From: Marixanthomonas sp002364245
Lineage (GTDB): Bacteria > Bacteroidota > Bacteroidia > Flavobacteriales > Flavobacteriaceae
DNA: 64,000 nt
Reading direction: 5' to 3'
NCBI GenBank assembly: GCA_963973455.1
Contig: CAXAZF010000006.1
Coordinates: 124,001-188,000 of the forward strand
Numbering within the stretch: position 1 is the first letter of the stretch; every line of letters starts with the position of its first letter. The notes beneath the pieces were generated by a model. It saw only the letters and a list, made by a program, of their open reading frames with translations. It had not been told where the DNA came from and did no database searches. Positions 1-7,867 of the stretch are shown piece after piece. Position numbers and translations under genes: made by a program.

Positions 1-1297
1 CGATTAAAAGAAGTGGTTTCCACCAACTCATCATACTTATCATAAGTAAAACTGACTCCAGTTTTAATTTTACGTCGCGAATCACTAATAATTGAATTAT
101 AAGTGAAATTTGAATAGATGCTGCTGTGTTCAATATTATAGGTTCGTAAACCAAAATAAGAGTTCTGTTGATGGTTGCTTATCGCAAATTGCAAACCGGC
201 ACTTCGCCAAGGTAGTTCTGGATTTACATACCCAAATTTACCCGAAAAGTCGTACCGTTCGGTTTCAATTTCGCTTCCCCAAGCATTGTTGGTTAGCTTA
301 TCGGTATCTGGATCAAAATCCAACTCTCCAGTTTGCTTTTCATCATTAAGATATCTCACATTTAAGAAACCTACAAAACCATTTTCGGTATCGGTATATT
401 GCCAGCGGTTCATTACATTAACCTGATTGTATAGGGGCATATCTAAAAAGTTATCATGATTTACATCATGTTTTTCTTGATGTGTGTTCCCGTGCAAATA
501 AACACCTGTACTCCACCTATCACTTACTTTGGTGTTATAATGTGTATTTAACTCGAATCGCTGACTGCTAGCTCCATATAGATTAACAAAGAGCTTATCA
601 TCTTTTGTAGGCTTTTGTAGTTCTGCGTTAATTTGTCCCGCAATACTTTCATAACCATTTACAACACTTCCAGCGCCTTTGGTTATTTGTATGCTTTCCA
701 CCCAAGTACCTGGCGTAAACGTTAATCCATAAGCTTGCGCCGCTCCTCTTACCGTAGGAATATTTTCCATAGCAATAAGGATGTATGGACTTGTTAAGCC
801 CAGCATTTTTATCTGTCTGGTTCCAGAAAAATAGCATCGGCAAAATTTACGTCAATAGAAGGATTGGTTTCAAAGCTTTCAGCTAAGTTACAACAGGCTG
901 CTTTAAGTAATTCGTCACTACTTACATTAATTACATTTTGAGCTTCTATGTAAGACCTTGAAGTTGCTTTTTTTCTGGCAACTAGTTTTACTTCGTCTAA
1001 ACTACTCTTGGGACTTAAAGTTGCTTTCAATTTTTTTGTGGGATTTACCACATCTAAAGTATCTGAAGTAAACCCTACATAACTCACTATAAGTTTTTTG
1101 TACGATTTTTTATATGGGATTGAAAATTTTCCGTCAAAATCGGTTACTACCCCCACTTCTGTATCGAGCCAATATACATTAGCCCCTAAAAGTGGTTTAT
1201 TTGTTTCCCCCTCATAAACAACACCTTCTACTTGATTTTGAGAAAATGTAAGTATAGGGAGGAAAGATATAACTAAAGTTATTATTATATTTTTCAT
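1..1297 (-). pseudogene. TonB-dependent receptor, frameshifted and cut by the window edge
   Basis: Outer-membrane receptor for energised uptake of a ligand, probably metal-related. Residues 1-20 are a signal peptide (MKNIIITLV...TFS). A carboxypeptidase-regulatory-like beta-sandwich follows (VEGVVYEGETNKPLLGANVY). The plug contains ELLKAACCNLAESFETNPS, a sequence typical of a Bacteroidetes receptor group often found with heavy-metal genes. After DVNFADAI the frame is lost in a run of five A on the + strand (827-831) and ends at a TAA at 809-811. The other frame then continues receptor sequence (SGTRQIKMLGL, ENIPTVRG, GAGSVVNGYESIAGQINAEL, then barrel strands) without a stop to position 1. Three or six T in the coding strand would restore the frame. 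It lies 99 bp downstream of the HYC_CC_PP gene. Either a recent pseudogene, a phase-variable gene, or a sequencing error. Confidence 0.85.
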
Positions 1298-1332
1298 TAT
1301 TTAATTTATAAATTTTATGGATAGGCTTCTAG

Positions 1333-1376
1333 AAGATAGCTTCTCAAGTCTTTGAAAAAGAAAAGAGAACTATCTT
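1333..1376 (-). repeat. Intercistronic stem-loop between HYC_CC_PP gene and receptor
   Basis: On the minus strand AAGATAGTTCTC pairs with GAGAAGCTATCTT, giving 12 base pairs with one bulged G and a loop of about 19 nt. It fills the gap between the stop of the small HYC_CC_PP gene and the receptor start. No T-run follows directly, so it is not a typical terminator. It may set the relative expression of the two genes or stabilise the mRNA. Confidence 0.5.
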
Positions 1377-1396
1377 GATTTCATAAAATTTAAAAA

Positions 1397-1816
1397 TCAA
1401 ATTAAAAAGTCTTGATGGAAAACTTGAAAGTCACGCACCAAAATAGGTGGAATGTAATGTCTATGAGGAACAACCTGTCTTGACGAGCTTTCAAAAATGT
1501 AGGAATACGATTCTGTAAAGGCTAATAAAAATAATTGCTGATGATAATCTAAATCATCAAATTTTTTATGAATGATCACTTCTTGCCCCTCTACTTTGTC
1601 TATTACATCATCACAACAATCGGGTTGTGTAACGATGGTTTCTTTAGAAGAATTAGAACAAGGTTCATTAGAGCATTTTTCTACTTGGGTAAAAACAGCC
1701 GAATCAATAAGGAATCCACTACAAAAATGTTTTTTTATAGTAAAAGAACTAGTTGACAATAAAATTAATACTGCCAATAGAAAAGAAAAAAAACTATGTA
1801 GAAATTTTAGTTTCAC
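1397..1816 (-). CDS. HYC_CC_PP family small exported protein
   Basis: A 139-residue protein of unknown function found in Bacteroidetes. It has an N-terminal hydrophobic segment at residues 5-25 (signal peptide or membrane anchor). The family signature is present: H30-F31-C32, C67-C68 and P123-P124. Additional cysteines occur at 48 and 53. The Cys and His pattern suggests metal binding, but this is inference. The start is GTG. It lies only four bases after a TAAATTTG -7 box, so the mRNA may be leaderless. The gene is upstream of, and co-directional with, a TonB receptor carrying an AACC motif, so the two probably act together in metal (perhaps copper) handling. Confidence 0.7.
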   Translation of the reverse strand: MKLKFLHSFFSFLLAVLILLSTSSFTIKKHFCSGFLIDSAVFTQVEKCSNEPCSNSSKETIVTQPDCCDDVIDKVEGQEVIIHKKFDDLDYHQQLFLLAFTESYSYIFESSSRQVVPHRHYIPPILVRDFQVFHQDFLI

Positions 1817-1820
1817 GATG

Positions 1821-1828
1821 CAAATTTA
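1821..1828 (-). promoter_or_regulatory. -7 box for HYC_CC_PP gene
   Basis: The minus strand reads TAAATTTG, matching the Bacteroidetes TAnnTTTG consensus. A TTG lies 22 nt further upstream as a possible -33 element. The GTG start of the gene begins four bases after the box. Confidence 0.45.
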
Positions 1829-1886
1829 CTAAATTTCAGCTATTAAAAAACAATAGCATTAAAGGCTTATTTATTATTTTTTAGCT

Positions 1887-1894
1887 TATCTTTG
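1887..1894 (+). promoter_or_regulatory. -7 box for rpsO
   Basis: TATCTTTG matches TAnnTTTG. No clear TTG -33 element is visible at the usual distance. The rpsO start lies about 56 bases downstream. Confidence 0.45.
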
Positions 1895-1950
1895 CCGCTT
1901 GATTACCAAAATGGTATTCAGTACATAAAAATCATTTTAATAATATTGGC

Positions 1951-2220
1951 ATGTATTTAACTGCAGAAGAGAAACAAAAATTATTCAAAAAACACGGAAA
2001 GTCTGAAAAAGACACCGGTTCTACCGAAGGGCAAATCGCTTTGTTTACACAGCGTATTGAGCATCTTTCAAAACACCTTAAAACTAACCAGAAAGATTTC
2101 AACACAGAAAGATCTTTGGTAAAGTTGGTAGGTAAGCGTAGATCGCTTCTTGATTATCTAATGAAAAAAGATATTCTAAGATACCGTGCAATTGTTAAAG
2201 AATTAGGATTACGTAAGTAA
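1951..2220 (+). CDS. rpsO: 30S ribosomal protein S15
   Basis: Primary 16S rRNA-binding protein of the small-subunit platform. Its 89 residues match the usual length of the family. The conserved core is clear: GSTEGQIALFTQRIEHLSKHL, then GKRRSLLDYL and the C-terminal RYRAIVKELGLRK. The start ATG gives the normal N-terminus (MYLTAEEKQKLFKKHG). It has its own promoter and is followed after 8 bp by a strong terminator and then pnp. The rpsO-pnp order is conserved across many bacteria, so some transcripts probably read through into pnp. Confidence 0.98.
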   Translation: MYLTAEEKQKLFKKHGKSEKDTGSTEGQIALFTQRIEHLSKHLKTNQKDFNTERSLVKLVGKRRSLLDYLMKKDILRYRAIVKELGLRK

Positions 2221-2228
2221 TTATTTTT

Positions 2229-2253
2229 AAGGGGCTTTTTTAGCCCCTTTTTT
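2229..2253 (+). terminator. Rho-independent terminator after rpsO
   Basis: AAGGGGCT and AGCCCCTT form an 8-bp stem with a T-rich loop, followed by TTTT. It starts 9 nt after the rpsO stop codon. Confidence 0.85.
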
Positions 2254-2256
2254 GAT

Positions 2257-2399
2257 TTTTTCTATTAAAAATAGAAAAACATAGAAAAGCTACCCTTAGG
2301 TTTTTCATTGGTCACCACAACAACACAACTTTTGTCCGACAACCGGACAACGACCAATTTTAACTGTGCATATTCTTCCGATACATTTCGGGGTGCACA
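2257..2399 (+). promoter_or_regulatory. Structured 5' leader of pnp
   Basis: Several stem-loops lie in series before pnp. TTTTTCTATT (2257-2266) pairs with AATAGAAAAA (2270-2279). ATTGGTC (2307-2313) pairs with GACCAAT (2352-2358) around a nested TTGTCCG/CGGACAA hairpin (2332-2350). TGTGCA (2365-2370) pairs with TGCACA (2394-2399) around an inner CCGA/TCGG helix. The last hairpin ends three bases before the first possible ATG. In E. coli a leader stem-loop of pnp is cut by RNase III and used by PNPase for autoregulation. Similar control here is inferred. Confidence 0.5.
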
Positions 2400-2402
2400 A
2401 CA

Positions 2403-4631
2403 ATGAAAAACAATATGATACCTAAAGTATTTAAAGAGGTAATAGACCTTGGTGATGGTAGAGAAATCTCTATCGAAACCGGAAAACTGGCAAAACAGGC
2501 CCACGGCTCTGTTGTTGTACAATCTGGAAAATGTATGTTGCTTTGTACTGTAGTTTCCAACTACGAACAAAAAGACCTTCCTTTTCTTCCTTTAACGGTA
2601 GATTACCGTGAAAAATTTGCCGCATCAGGACGTTACCCAGGTGGTTTCTTCAAAAGAGAGGCAAGACCTAGTGATGGTGAAGTTTTAACCATGCGTTTAG
2701 TAGACCGAGTATTACGTCCATTATTCCCAAAAGATTATCACGCTGAAACACAAGTGATGATCCAGTTAATGTCGCACGATGACGATGTTATGCCAGATGC
2801 CATGGCTGGATTAGCTGCATCTGCAGCGATTCAACTTTCTGACTTTCCTTTTGAATGTGCTATTTCTGAAGCACGCGTAGGACGTGTAAACGGTGAGTTC
2901 ATCATTAACCCAAGTCGTGCACAGTTAGCGGAGTCTGACATCGATATGATGATTGGAGCTTCTGCTGATTCTGTAATGATGGTTGAAGGTGAAATGAAAG
3001 AAATTAGCGAAGAAGAAATGGTAGAAGCCATTAAATTCGCTCACGAACACATTAAAAACCAGATAGACGCACAAATGCGTTTAGCTGATGCCTTTGGTAG
3101 AAAAGAAGTGCGTGAATACGAAACAGAAGGAAATGAAGATGCTGATCTAGAAAAGAAAATCCATGATATGGCATACGACAAAGTGTACGCCGTAGCTAAA
3201 GCAGGCTCTTCAAAGCACGAAAGAGGCGCAGCATTTTCTGAAATAAAAGAAGAAATTAAAGCCACTTTTTCTGAAGAAGAATTAGAAGAATTTGGTGATT
3301 TAGTTTCAGATTATTACCGTAAAACTGAAAAAGCTGCCATTCGCGACCTAACCTTAAACGAAGGAATGCGTCTAGATGGTAGAAAAACAGACGAAATTAG
3401 ACCAATTTGGTGTGAAGTAGACTACTTACCATCAACACACGGTTCTTCTATTTTTACACGTGGAGAAACACAGGCATTGGCAACGGTTACTTTGGGTACT
3501 TCGAGAGAAGCTAACCAGATTGACATGCCGTCGTATGAAGGCGAAGAAACATTCTACCTTCATTATAACTTCCCACCATTCTGTACTGGAGAAGCAAGAC
3601 CAATCCGCGGGACATCTCGTAGAGAAATCGGTCACGGTAACTTAGCACAACGTGCATTAAAAGGTATGATCCCTGAAGATTGCCCTTATACTGTTCGTGT
3701 AGTTTCAGAAGTATTAGAATCTAACGGTTCTTCTTCTATGGCTACTGTATGTAGTGGTACTATGGCGTTGATGGATGCTGGTGTTCAATTAAAGAAACCT
3801 GTTTCTGGTATTGCAATGGGATTAATTTCTGATGCAGATTCTGGAAAATACGCAGTGCTTTCTGATATTTTAGGAGATGAAGATCACTTAGGTGATATGG
3901 ACTTTAAAGTAACCGGAACGGCAGATGGTATCACCGCTTGCCAGATGGACATTAAAGTAAAAGGTCTTTCATATGAAATTCTTGTAAAAGCTTTAAAACA
4001 AGCTGCAGATGGAAGGTTACATATTCTTGAGAAGTTAACTGACACTATTTCTGCACCAAATGCAGATGTAAAATCACACGCACCAAAAATGGTTACAGTT
4101 AAAATTCCAAATGAATATATTGGAGCTTTAATTGGTCCAGGCGGAAAAGTAATTCAAGAGCTTCAAAAAGAAACAGATACAACTATTGTTATTAATGAAG
4201 ATCCTGAAACAGAAGAAGGAATTGTTGAAATTCTTGGAACTGGACAAGAGGGAATCGATGCTGTATTAGCTAAAATTGACTCGATTACTTTTAAACCTGA
4301 AGTAGGAAGCGTTTACGAAGTTAAAGTAATCAAGATACTTGATTTTGGAGCTGTAGTAGAATATGTTGAAGCACCTGGCAATGAAGTATTGTTGCACATT
4401 TCTGAGCTAGCTTGGGATCGAACCGATAACGTAACCGATGTTGTAAACATGGGCGATGTGATCGACGTGAAATATTTTGGTATTGATAAGAGAACTAGAA
4501 AAGAGAAAGTTTCTAAAAAAGCACTTGAGCCAAAACCAGAAGGCTATCAAGAGCGTAAAAGCAGTGGTGGAAGCCGTGACAACAATAGAGGTCGCGATAA
4601 CCGAAACCGCGATAATAAGAGAAGAGACTAA
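2403..4631 (+). CDS. pnp: Polyribonucleotide nucleotidyltransferase (PNPase)
   Basis: Cytoplasmic 3'-5' exoribonuclease that degrades RNA phosphorolytically to nucleoside diphosphates. The 742 residues contain two RNase PH folds separated by a helical domain. The second copy has the phosphate-binding region RPIRGTSRREIGHG and the acidic active-site stretch SDADSGKYAVLSDILGDEDH. A KH domain follows at about 562-620 (IPNEYIGALIGPGGKVIQEL), then an S1 domain at about 634-705 (VGSVYEVKVIKILDFGAVVEY). The tail is rich in Arg, Asn, Asp and Gly (SSGGSRDNNRGRDNRNR), probably extra RNA-binding surface. The true start may be the ATG at 2415 (MIPKVFKEVIDLGDGR), which fits the usual family N-terminus better than 2403. 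Confidence 0.97.
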   Translation: MKNNMIPKVFKEVIDLGDGREISIETGKLAKQAHGSVVVQSGKCMLLCTVVSNYEQKDLPFLPLTVDYREKFAASGRYPGGFFKREARPSDGEVLTMRLVDRVLRPLFPKDYHAETQVMIQLMSHDDDVMPDAMAGLAASAAIQLSDFPFECAISEARVGRVNGEFIINPSRAQLAESDIDMMIGASADSVMMVEGEMKEISEEEMVEAIKFAHEHIKNQIDAQMRLADAFGRKEVREYETEGNEDADLEKKIHDMAYDKVYAVAKAGSSKHERGAAFSEIKEEIKATFSEEELEEFGDLVSDYYRKTEKAAIRDLTLNEGMRLDGRKTDEIRPIWCEVDYLPSTHGSSIFTRGETQALATVTLGTSREANQIDMPSYEGEETFYLHYNFPPFCTGEARPIRGTSRREIGHGNLAQRALKGMIPEDCPYTVRVVSEVLESNGSSSMATVCSGTMALMDAGVQLKKPVSGIAMGLISDADSGKYAVLSDILGDEDHLGDMDFKVTGTADGITACQMDIKVKGLSYEILVKALKQAADGRLHILEKLTDTISAPNADVKSHAPKMVTVKIPNEYIGALIGPGGKVIQELQKETDTTIVINEDPETEEGIVEILGTGQEGIDAVLAKIDSITFKPEVGSVYEVKVIKILDFGAVVEYVEAPGNEVLLHISELAWDRTDNVTDVVNMGDVIDVKYFGIDKRTRKEKVSKKALEPKPEGYQERKSSGGSRDNNRGRDNRNRDNKRRD

Positions 4632-4652
4632 ATTTTCTTCATCATAAACTTT

Positions 4653-4683
4653 AAAACGCCTTCTTTTAAGAAGGCGTTTTTTT
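4653..4683 (+). terminator. Rho-independent terminator after pnp
   Basis: AAAACGCCTTCTT and AAGAAGGCGTTTT give a 13-bp stem with a very short loop, running into a T-tract. Confidence 0.9.
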
Positions 4684-4905
4684 ATCTGCCAATATAGCAG
4701 AATACCCATTATGGCAGACAAATACTGCCATTTCTGCACCAACCTATTTTTAGTTAAAAAATTAACAATTAATTAATGAAAGTAGCTTAACTACTGTGTT
4801 TGTTGAGTTTATTGGAATAAATAATCAAATAATTCCGAATATTTCAAATACTCAGGTTTCTCGTATGGTCCTTGCACCCTATAGACCAAACAATTAAATA
4901 AAATT

Positions 4906-5706
4906 ATGAAAGTATTAGTTATTGGTGCAGGAAATATGGGATTAACCTACGCCGAAGGTATGGCAAAATCGCCTTACTTGAACAGAAGAAATTTAATGAT
5001 ATTTGATGTTTCACCAGAAAAAACGGAAGCATTGAGTGCCATTCCGCATTTTGATGCGTATGAAAACTTAGAAGACTGTCTGCCAAAAGCAGATGTAGTT
5101 TTTGTTGCGGTAAAACCATACCATAGTGAAGACCTTTTTAAAACCATGAAAGATCAAGTCAATCAAGATCAGGTTTTTGTTTCTTTAATGGCTGGAATAA
5201 CCATAGAGAGTATTCAGAAAGGACTAGGTATTAAAAAGGTAATCCGTACAATGCCCAATTTACCAGCAAAGGTAGGTAAAGGGGTTACTTCGTTTACTGA
5301 ATCTAAAGAAGTAAGCCGCATAGAACTAATTATGGTTCGCAACTTATTAGACACTACTGGCGAAGCCATTCACGTAGAAAATGAAAACTTTATAAATGCC
5401 TCTACTGGTATTTCAGGAAGTGGACCTGCATATGTTTTCTATTTTATGCAATCAATGCTAGAAGCAGCCTTAAAAATGGGATTTTCAGAAAACGATTCAA
5501 AAGTACTGGTTTCCCAAACTTTTGAAGGCGCTGTTGCACTCTTCAACGATTCAGATCTATCGCCAAATAGTTGGATGGATAGAGTTGCTTCAAAAGGAGG
5601 AACAACCCGTGCCGCTTTAGATTCTATGGAAGACAATAATATTAAAGAGTTAATTAAAGAAGCTGCTTACGCAGCATTTAACCGAGCTACAGAGCTTGGA
5701 CAATAA
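4906..5706 (+). CDS. proC: Pyrroline-5-carboxylate reductase
   Basis: Reduces 1-pyrroline-5-carboxylate to L-proline with NAD(P)H, the last step of proline synthesis. The 266 residues start with a Rossmann nucleotide-binding motif (VLVIGAGNMGLTYAEG). The family signature lies near residue 167 (STGISGSGPAYVFYFMQSM), and the C-terminal dimerisation part is SKGGTTRAALDSMEDNN. It is first of three co-directional proline genes, 22 bp upstream of proB. The 163-bp region before it shows no clear -7 box. Confidence 0.96.
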   Translation: MKVLVIGAGNMGLTYAEGMAKSPYLNRRNLMIFDVSPEKTEALSAIPHFDAYENLEDCLPKADVVFVAVKPYHSEDLFKTMKDQVNQDQVFVSLMAGITIESIQKGLGIKKVIRTMPNLPAKVGKGVTSFTESKEVSRIELIMVRNLLDTTGEAIHVENENFINASTGISGSGPAYVFYFMQSMLEAALKMGFSENDSKVLVSQTFEGAVALFNDSDLSPNSWMDRVASKGGTTRAALDSMEDNNIKELIKEAAYAAFNRATELGQ

Positions 5707-5728
5707 ACTAAACATTAAAACAAACAAC

Positions 5729-6499
5729 ATGAGGAAAAAACGAGTGGTTATAAAAGTAGGAACCAACGTTATGACGAATAAGGACAACCGCATTGTAGGA
5801 CCCATTTTAAATGAGTTGGTTCGACAAATTGCCGAATTGTACGAAAATGATATTGAGCCCATTTTGGTCTCTTCAGGATCTGCAATTGCCGGAAAGGAAG
5901 TGCTAGGAGATTGCTCTTCAGACGATCCTTCTACCCGTAGGCAAATATTCTCTGCAGTTGGACAACCGCGTATGATGCGCCATTACTACAGCCTGTTCCA
6001 CGATCACGGAATGCGCTGTGCACAAGTATTGGCCACTAAACGTGATTTTGCACCAGGCAAACACCGTGAAAACATGATTAATTGTTATGAAGGGTTAATG
6101 AAAGAAGGTGTTGTGCCTATTGCAAATGAGGATGACGCTGTTTCCTTAAAAATGTCAATGTTCAGTGATAATGACGAGTTGGCAAGTTTAGTAGCCGAAT
6201 TAACCCAGGCTGATGCATTAATCTTGTTAACAGATACTGATGGCCTATATACTGGTCACCCAGATGATGATGACTCAGAAAAACTGGCACAAGTTCGACA
6301 CAATCAAAACGTGGAGAAATATGTTCAGAAAAATGAAAAAGGTGAAGGTGAAGGCCGTGGTGGTATGAAGTCTAAACTAAAAATAGCAAAAGAAACAGCT
6401 CGTAAAGACATTCCAACCTTTATAGCCAATGGAAAGCGTAAAAATGTAATTGTTGAGCTATTAGAAGGTAAAGACGTAGGAACCCGTTTTTACGCGTAA
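5729..6499 (+). CDS. proB: Glutamate 5-kinase
   Basis: Phosphorylates glutamate to gamma-glutamyl phosphate, the first and usually feedback-controlled step of proline synthesis. The amino-acid kinase fold is clear: RVVIKVGTNVMTNKDNR at the N-terminus, LVSSGSAIAGKEVLG, ANEDDAV, then LILLTDTDGLYTGHP and GRGGMKSKLKIAKE. The 256-residue length means the C-terminal PUA domain of E. coli ProB is missing, as in many short forms. The ATG at 5729 is preferred. An in-frame ATG at 5696 inside the end of proC would add 11 residues before the kinase fold. Confidence 0.93.
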   Translation: MRKKRVVIKVGTNVMTNKDNRIVGPILNELVRQIAELYENDIEPILVSSGSAIAGKEVLGDCSSDDPSTRRQIFSAVGQPRMMRHYYSLFHDHGMRCAQVLATKRDFAPGKHRENMINCYEGLMKEGVVPIANEDDAVSLKMSMFSDNDELASLVAELTQADALILLTDTDGLYTGHPDDDDSEKLAQVRHNQNVEKYVQKNEKGEGEGRGGMKSKLKIAKETARKDIPTFIANGKRKNVIVELLEGKDVGTRFYA

Positions 6500-6533
6500 C
6501 ACAAACTAATTATAAATTTAGAAAGAAAGAAAT

Positions 6534-7733
6534 ATGCAATTGATAGACACAAAAACAAAAAACAACGTACTGGAAAGTATGATCTCTATTCTCGATAAGA
6601 GAAGAGCAGACATCTTAGAAGCCAATAAAAAGGATTTAGAAGCTTTTACTAGAGATGACCAAGCTTTATATGACCGCTTAGTGGTAAACGATGCGAAAGT
6701 AGATGGCATGATAAAAGCCATTTCAGAAGTAAAAAATCAAGAAGATCCTGTAAATAAAGAGATTTCAAGTCTTACATTAGACAGTGGGCTTGAGATTAAC
6801 AACAGAACAGCACCATTTGGGACGATTATGATTATTTATGAATCAAGACCAGATGTAACTATTGAAGCTGCTGTACTTGCATTTAAAGCCAATAATAAAA
6901 TATTGCTGAAAGGTGGTAAAGAAGCCTATCACAGTAATGTGATATTGGTAGATTGCTGGCATCAAGCCTTAAAAGAAAACAATCTTACAAAAGATTGGAT
7001 CAAGATGCTGCAAATGAACCGTGAACAAACGCAAGAATTCTTGCGAAACCCTGATGAGCAATTAGACCTTATTGTACCACGTGGTGGTGAGCGATTAATT
7101 CAGTTTGTGAAAGAACACGCTAAATGCGCAGTTTTAATTAGCGGTAGAGGAAACAATTTCCTATATGTACACAAAGATGCTGACTGGAAAAAAACAATTG
7201 AAGTTATTATCAATGCGAAAACTGATAAAATTTCAGGATGTAATGCACTTGATAAGGTGTTAGTTGATAAAAACTTACCAAATTACGAAGAGAAGCTTCA
7301 AGAATTGAAAAAAGTACTTACGGCTTCAGATGTAGAAGTAATTGTAGATGACGAAGTGAAAAAAGTATTGACAGACTCTGAAGTCATTCTAGATAAAAAA
7401 GTTTGGTTTGAAGAGTTTTTAGCACTTAAAATTGCTATTGGTGCCGTTGACAGTTTAGATGATGCGATTGAAAAGATTAACCATTACAGTGGTGGTCACT
7501 CAAGCGCTATTCTAACCGAAGACAAAGAAGCTGCTAAAAAGTTTATGGAACACATAGACAGTGCAGCAGTATACCACAATGCCTCTACCCGATTCACCGA
7601 TGGTGGACAAATGGGCGTAGGTGCAGAGTTAGCAATTAGTACAGACAAATTACACCATCGCGGGCCTTTAGGTCTTAAGCAATTGGTGACAAACAAATAT
7701 TACGTATTTGGTGATGGTCACGTAAGAGTGTAA
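6534..7733 (+). CDS. proA: Glutamate-5-semialdehyde dehydrogenase (gamma-glutamyl phosphate reductase)
   Basis: Reduces gamma-glutamyl phosphate to glutamate-5-semialdehyde with NADPH, the second step of proline synthesis. The 399 residues belong to the aldehyde dehydrogenase superfamily. Family motifs are APFGTIMIIYESRPDVTIEAA, LKGGKEAYHSN, LIVPRGGERLIQFV, the catalytic cysteine in DKISGCNALDKVLV, and STRFTDGGQMGVGAELAIST near the C-terminus. It lies 34 bp after proB and is followed by a strong terminator, which closes the proC-proB-proA operon. Confidence 0.97.
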   Translation: MQLIDTKTKNNVLESMISILDKRRADILEANKKDLEAFTRDDQALYDRLVVNDAKVDGMIKAISEVKNQEDPVNKEISSLTLDSGLEINNRTAPFGTIMIIYESRPDVTIEAAVLAFKANNKILLKGGKEAYHSNVILVDCWHQALKENNLTKDWIKMLQMNREQTQEFLRNPDEQLDLIVPRGGERLIQFVKEHAKCAVLISGRGNNFLYVHKDADWKKTIEVIINAKTDKISGCNALDKVLVDKNLPNYEEKLQELKKVLTASDVEVIVDDEVKKVLTDSEVILDKKVWFEEFLALKIAIGAVDSLDDAIEKINHYSGGHSSAILTEDKEAAKKFMEHIDSAAVYHNASTRFTDGGQMGVGAELAISTDKLHHRGPLGLKQLVTNKYYVFGDGHVRV

Positions 7734-7754
7734 AAAGCCAATACACCGAAAGTC

Positions 7755-7785
7755 AAACAGCCTCTTCAAAAGAGGCTGTTTTTTT
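7755..7785 (+). terminator. Rho-independent terminator after proA
   Basis: AAACAGCCTCTT and AAGAGGCTGTTT form a 12-bp stem with a 3-nt loop, running into seven T. Confidence 0.9.
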
Positions 7786-7813
7786 ATGTTTAATATTTTT
7801 TTTTAAGTTCTAC

Positions 7814-7841
7814 GCAACTTTTTCATAAAAGCTACACTATT
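7814..7841 (+). promoter_or_regulatory. Possible ECF-type promoter before lipoprotein-sigma operon
   Basis: GCAACT, a 16-nt spacer, then ACTATT. The GCAAC half and the spacing resemble the ECF-type promoters at 10138 and 47711, but the -10 half is a poor match to CGT. The first gene starts 27 bases downstream. Confidence 0.3.
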
Positions 7842-7867
7842 AAGAAAGAACTATTAAACAATTAAAT

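Noticed and set aside
110..426. Two + strand reading frames of about 80 codons near the left edge
   Set aside because: They lie antisense to the receptor barrel, whose minus-strand frame is open throughout and reads as TonB-receptor sequence.
1568..1832. + strand reading frames opposite the HYC_CC_PP gene
   Set aside because: The minus-strand frame has a signal peptide and the family motifs; the + frames show neither.
2381..2388. TACATTTC as a possible -7 box for pnp
   Set aside because: Last base differs from the consensus and it lies within a leader hairpin; not strong enough to list as a promoter.
4407..4742. Minus-strand 111-codon frame over the 3' end of pnp
   Set aside because: Antisense to the S1 domain and terminator of pnp, composition not protein-like.
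4684..4905. Gap before proC examined for a proline leader peptide or riboswitch
   Set aside because: No proline-rich short frame and no terminator close to proC was seen.
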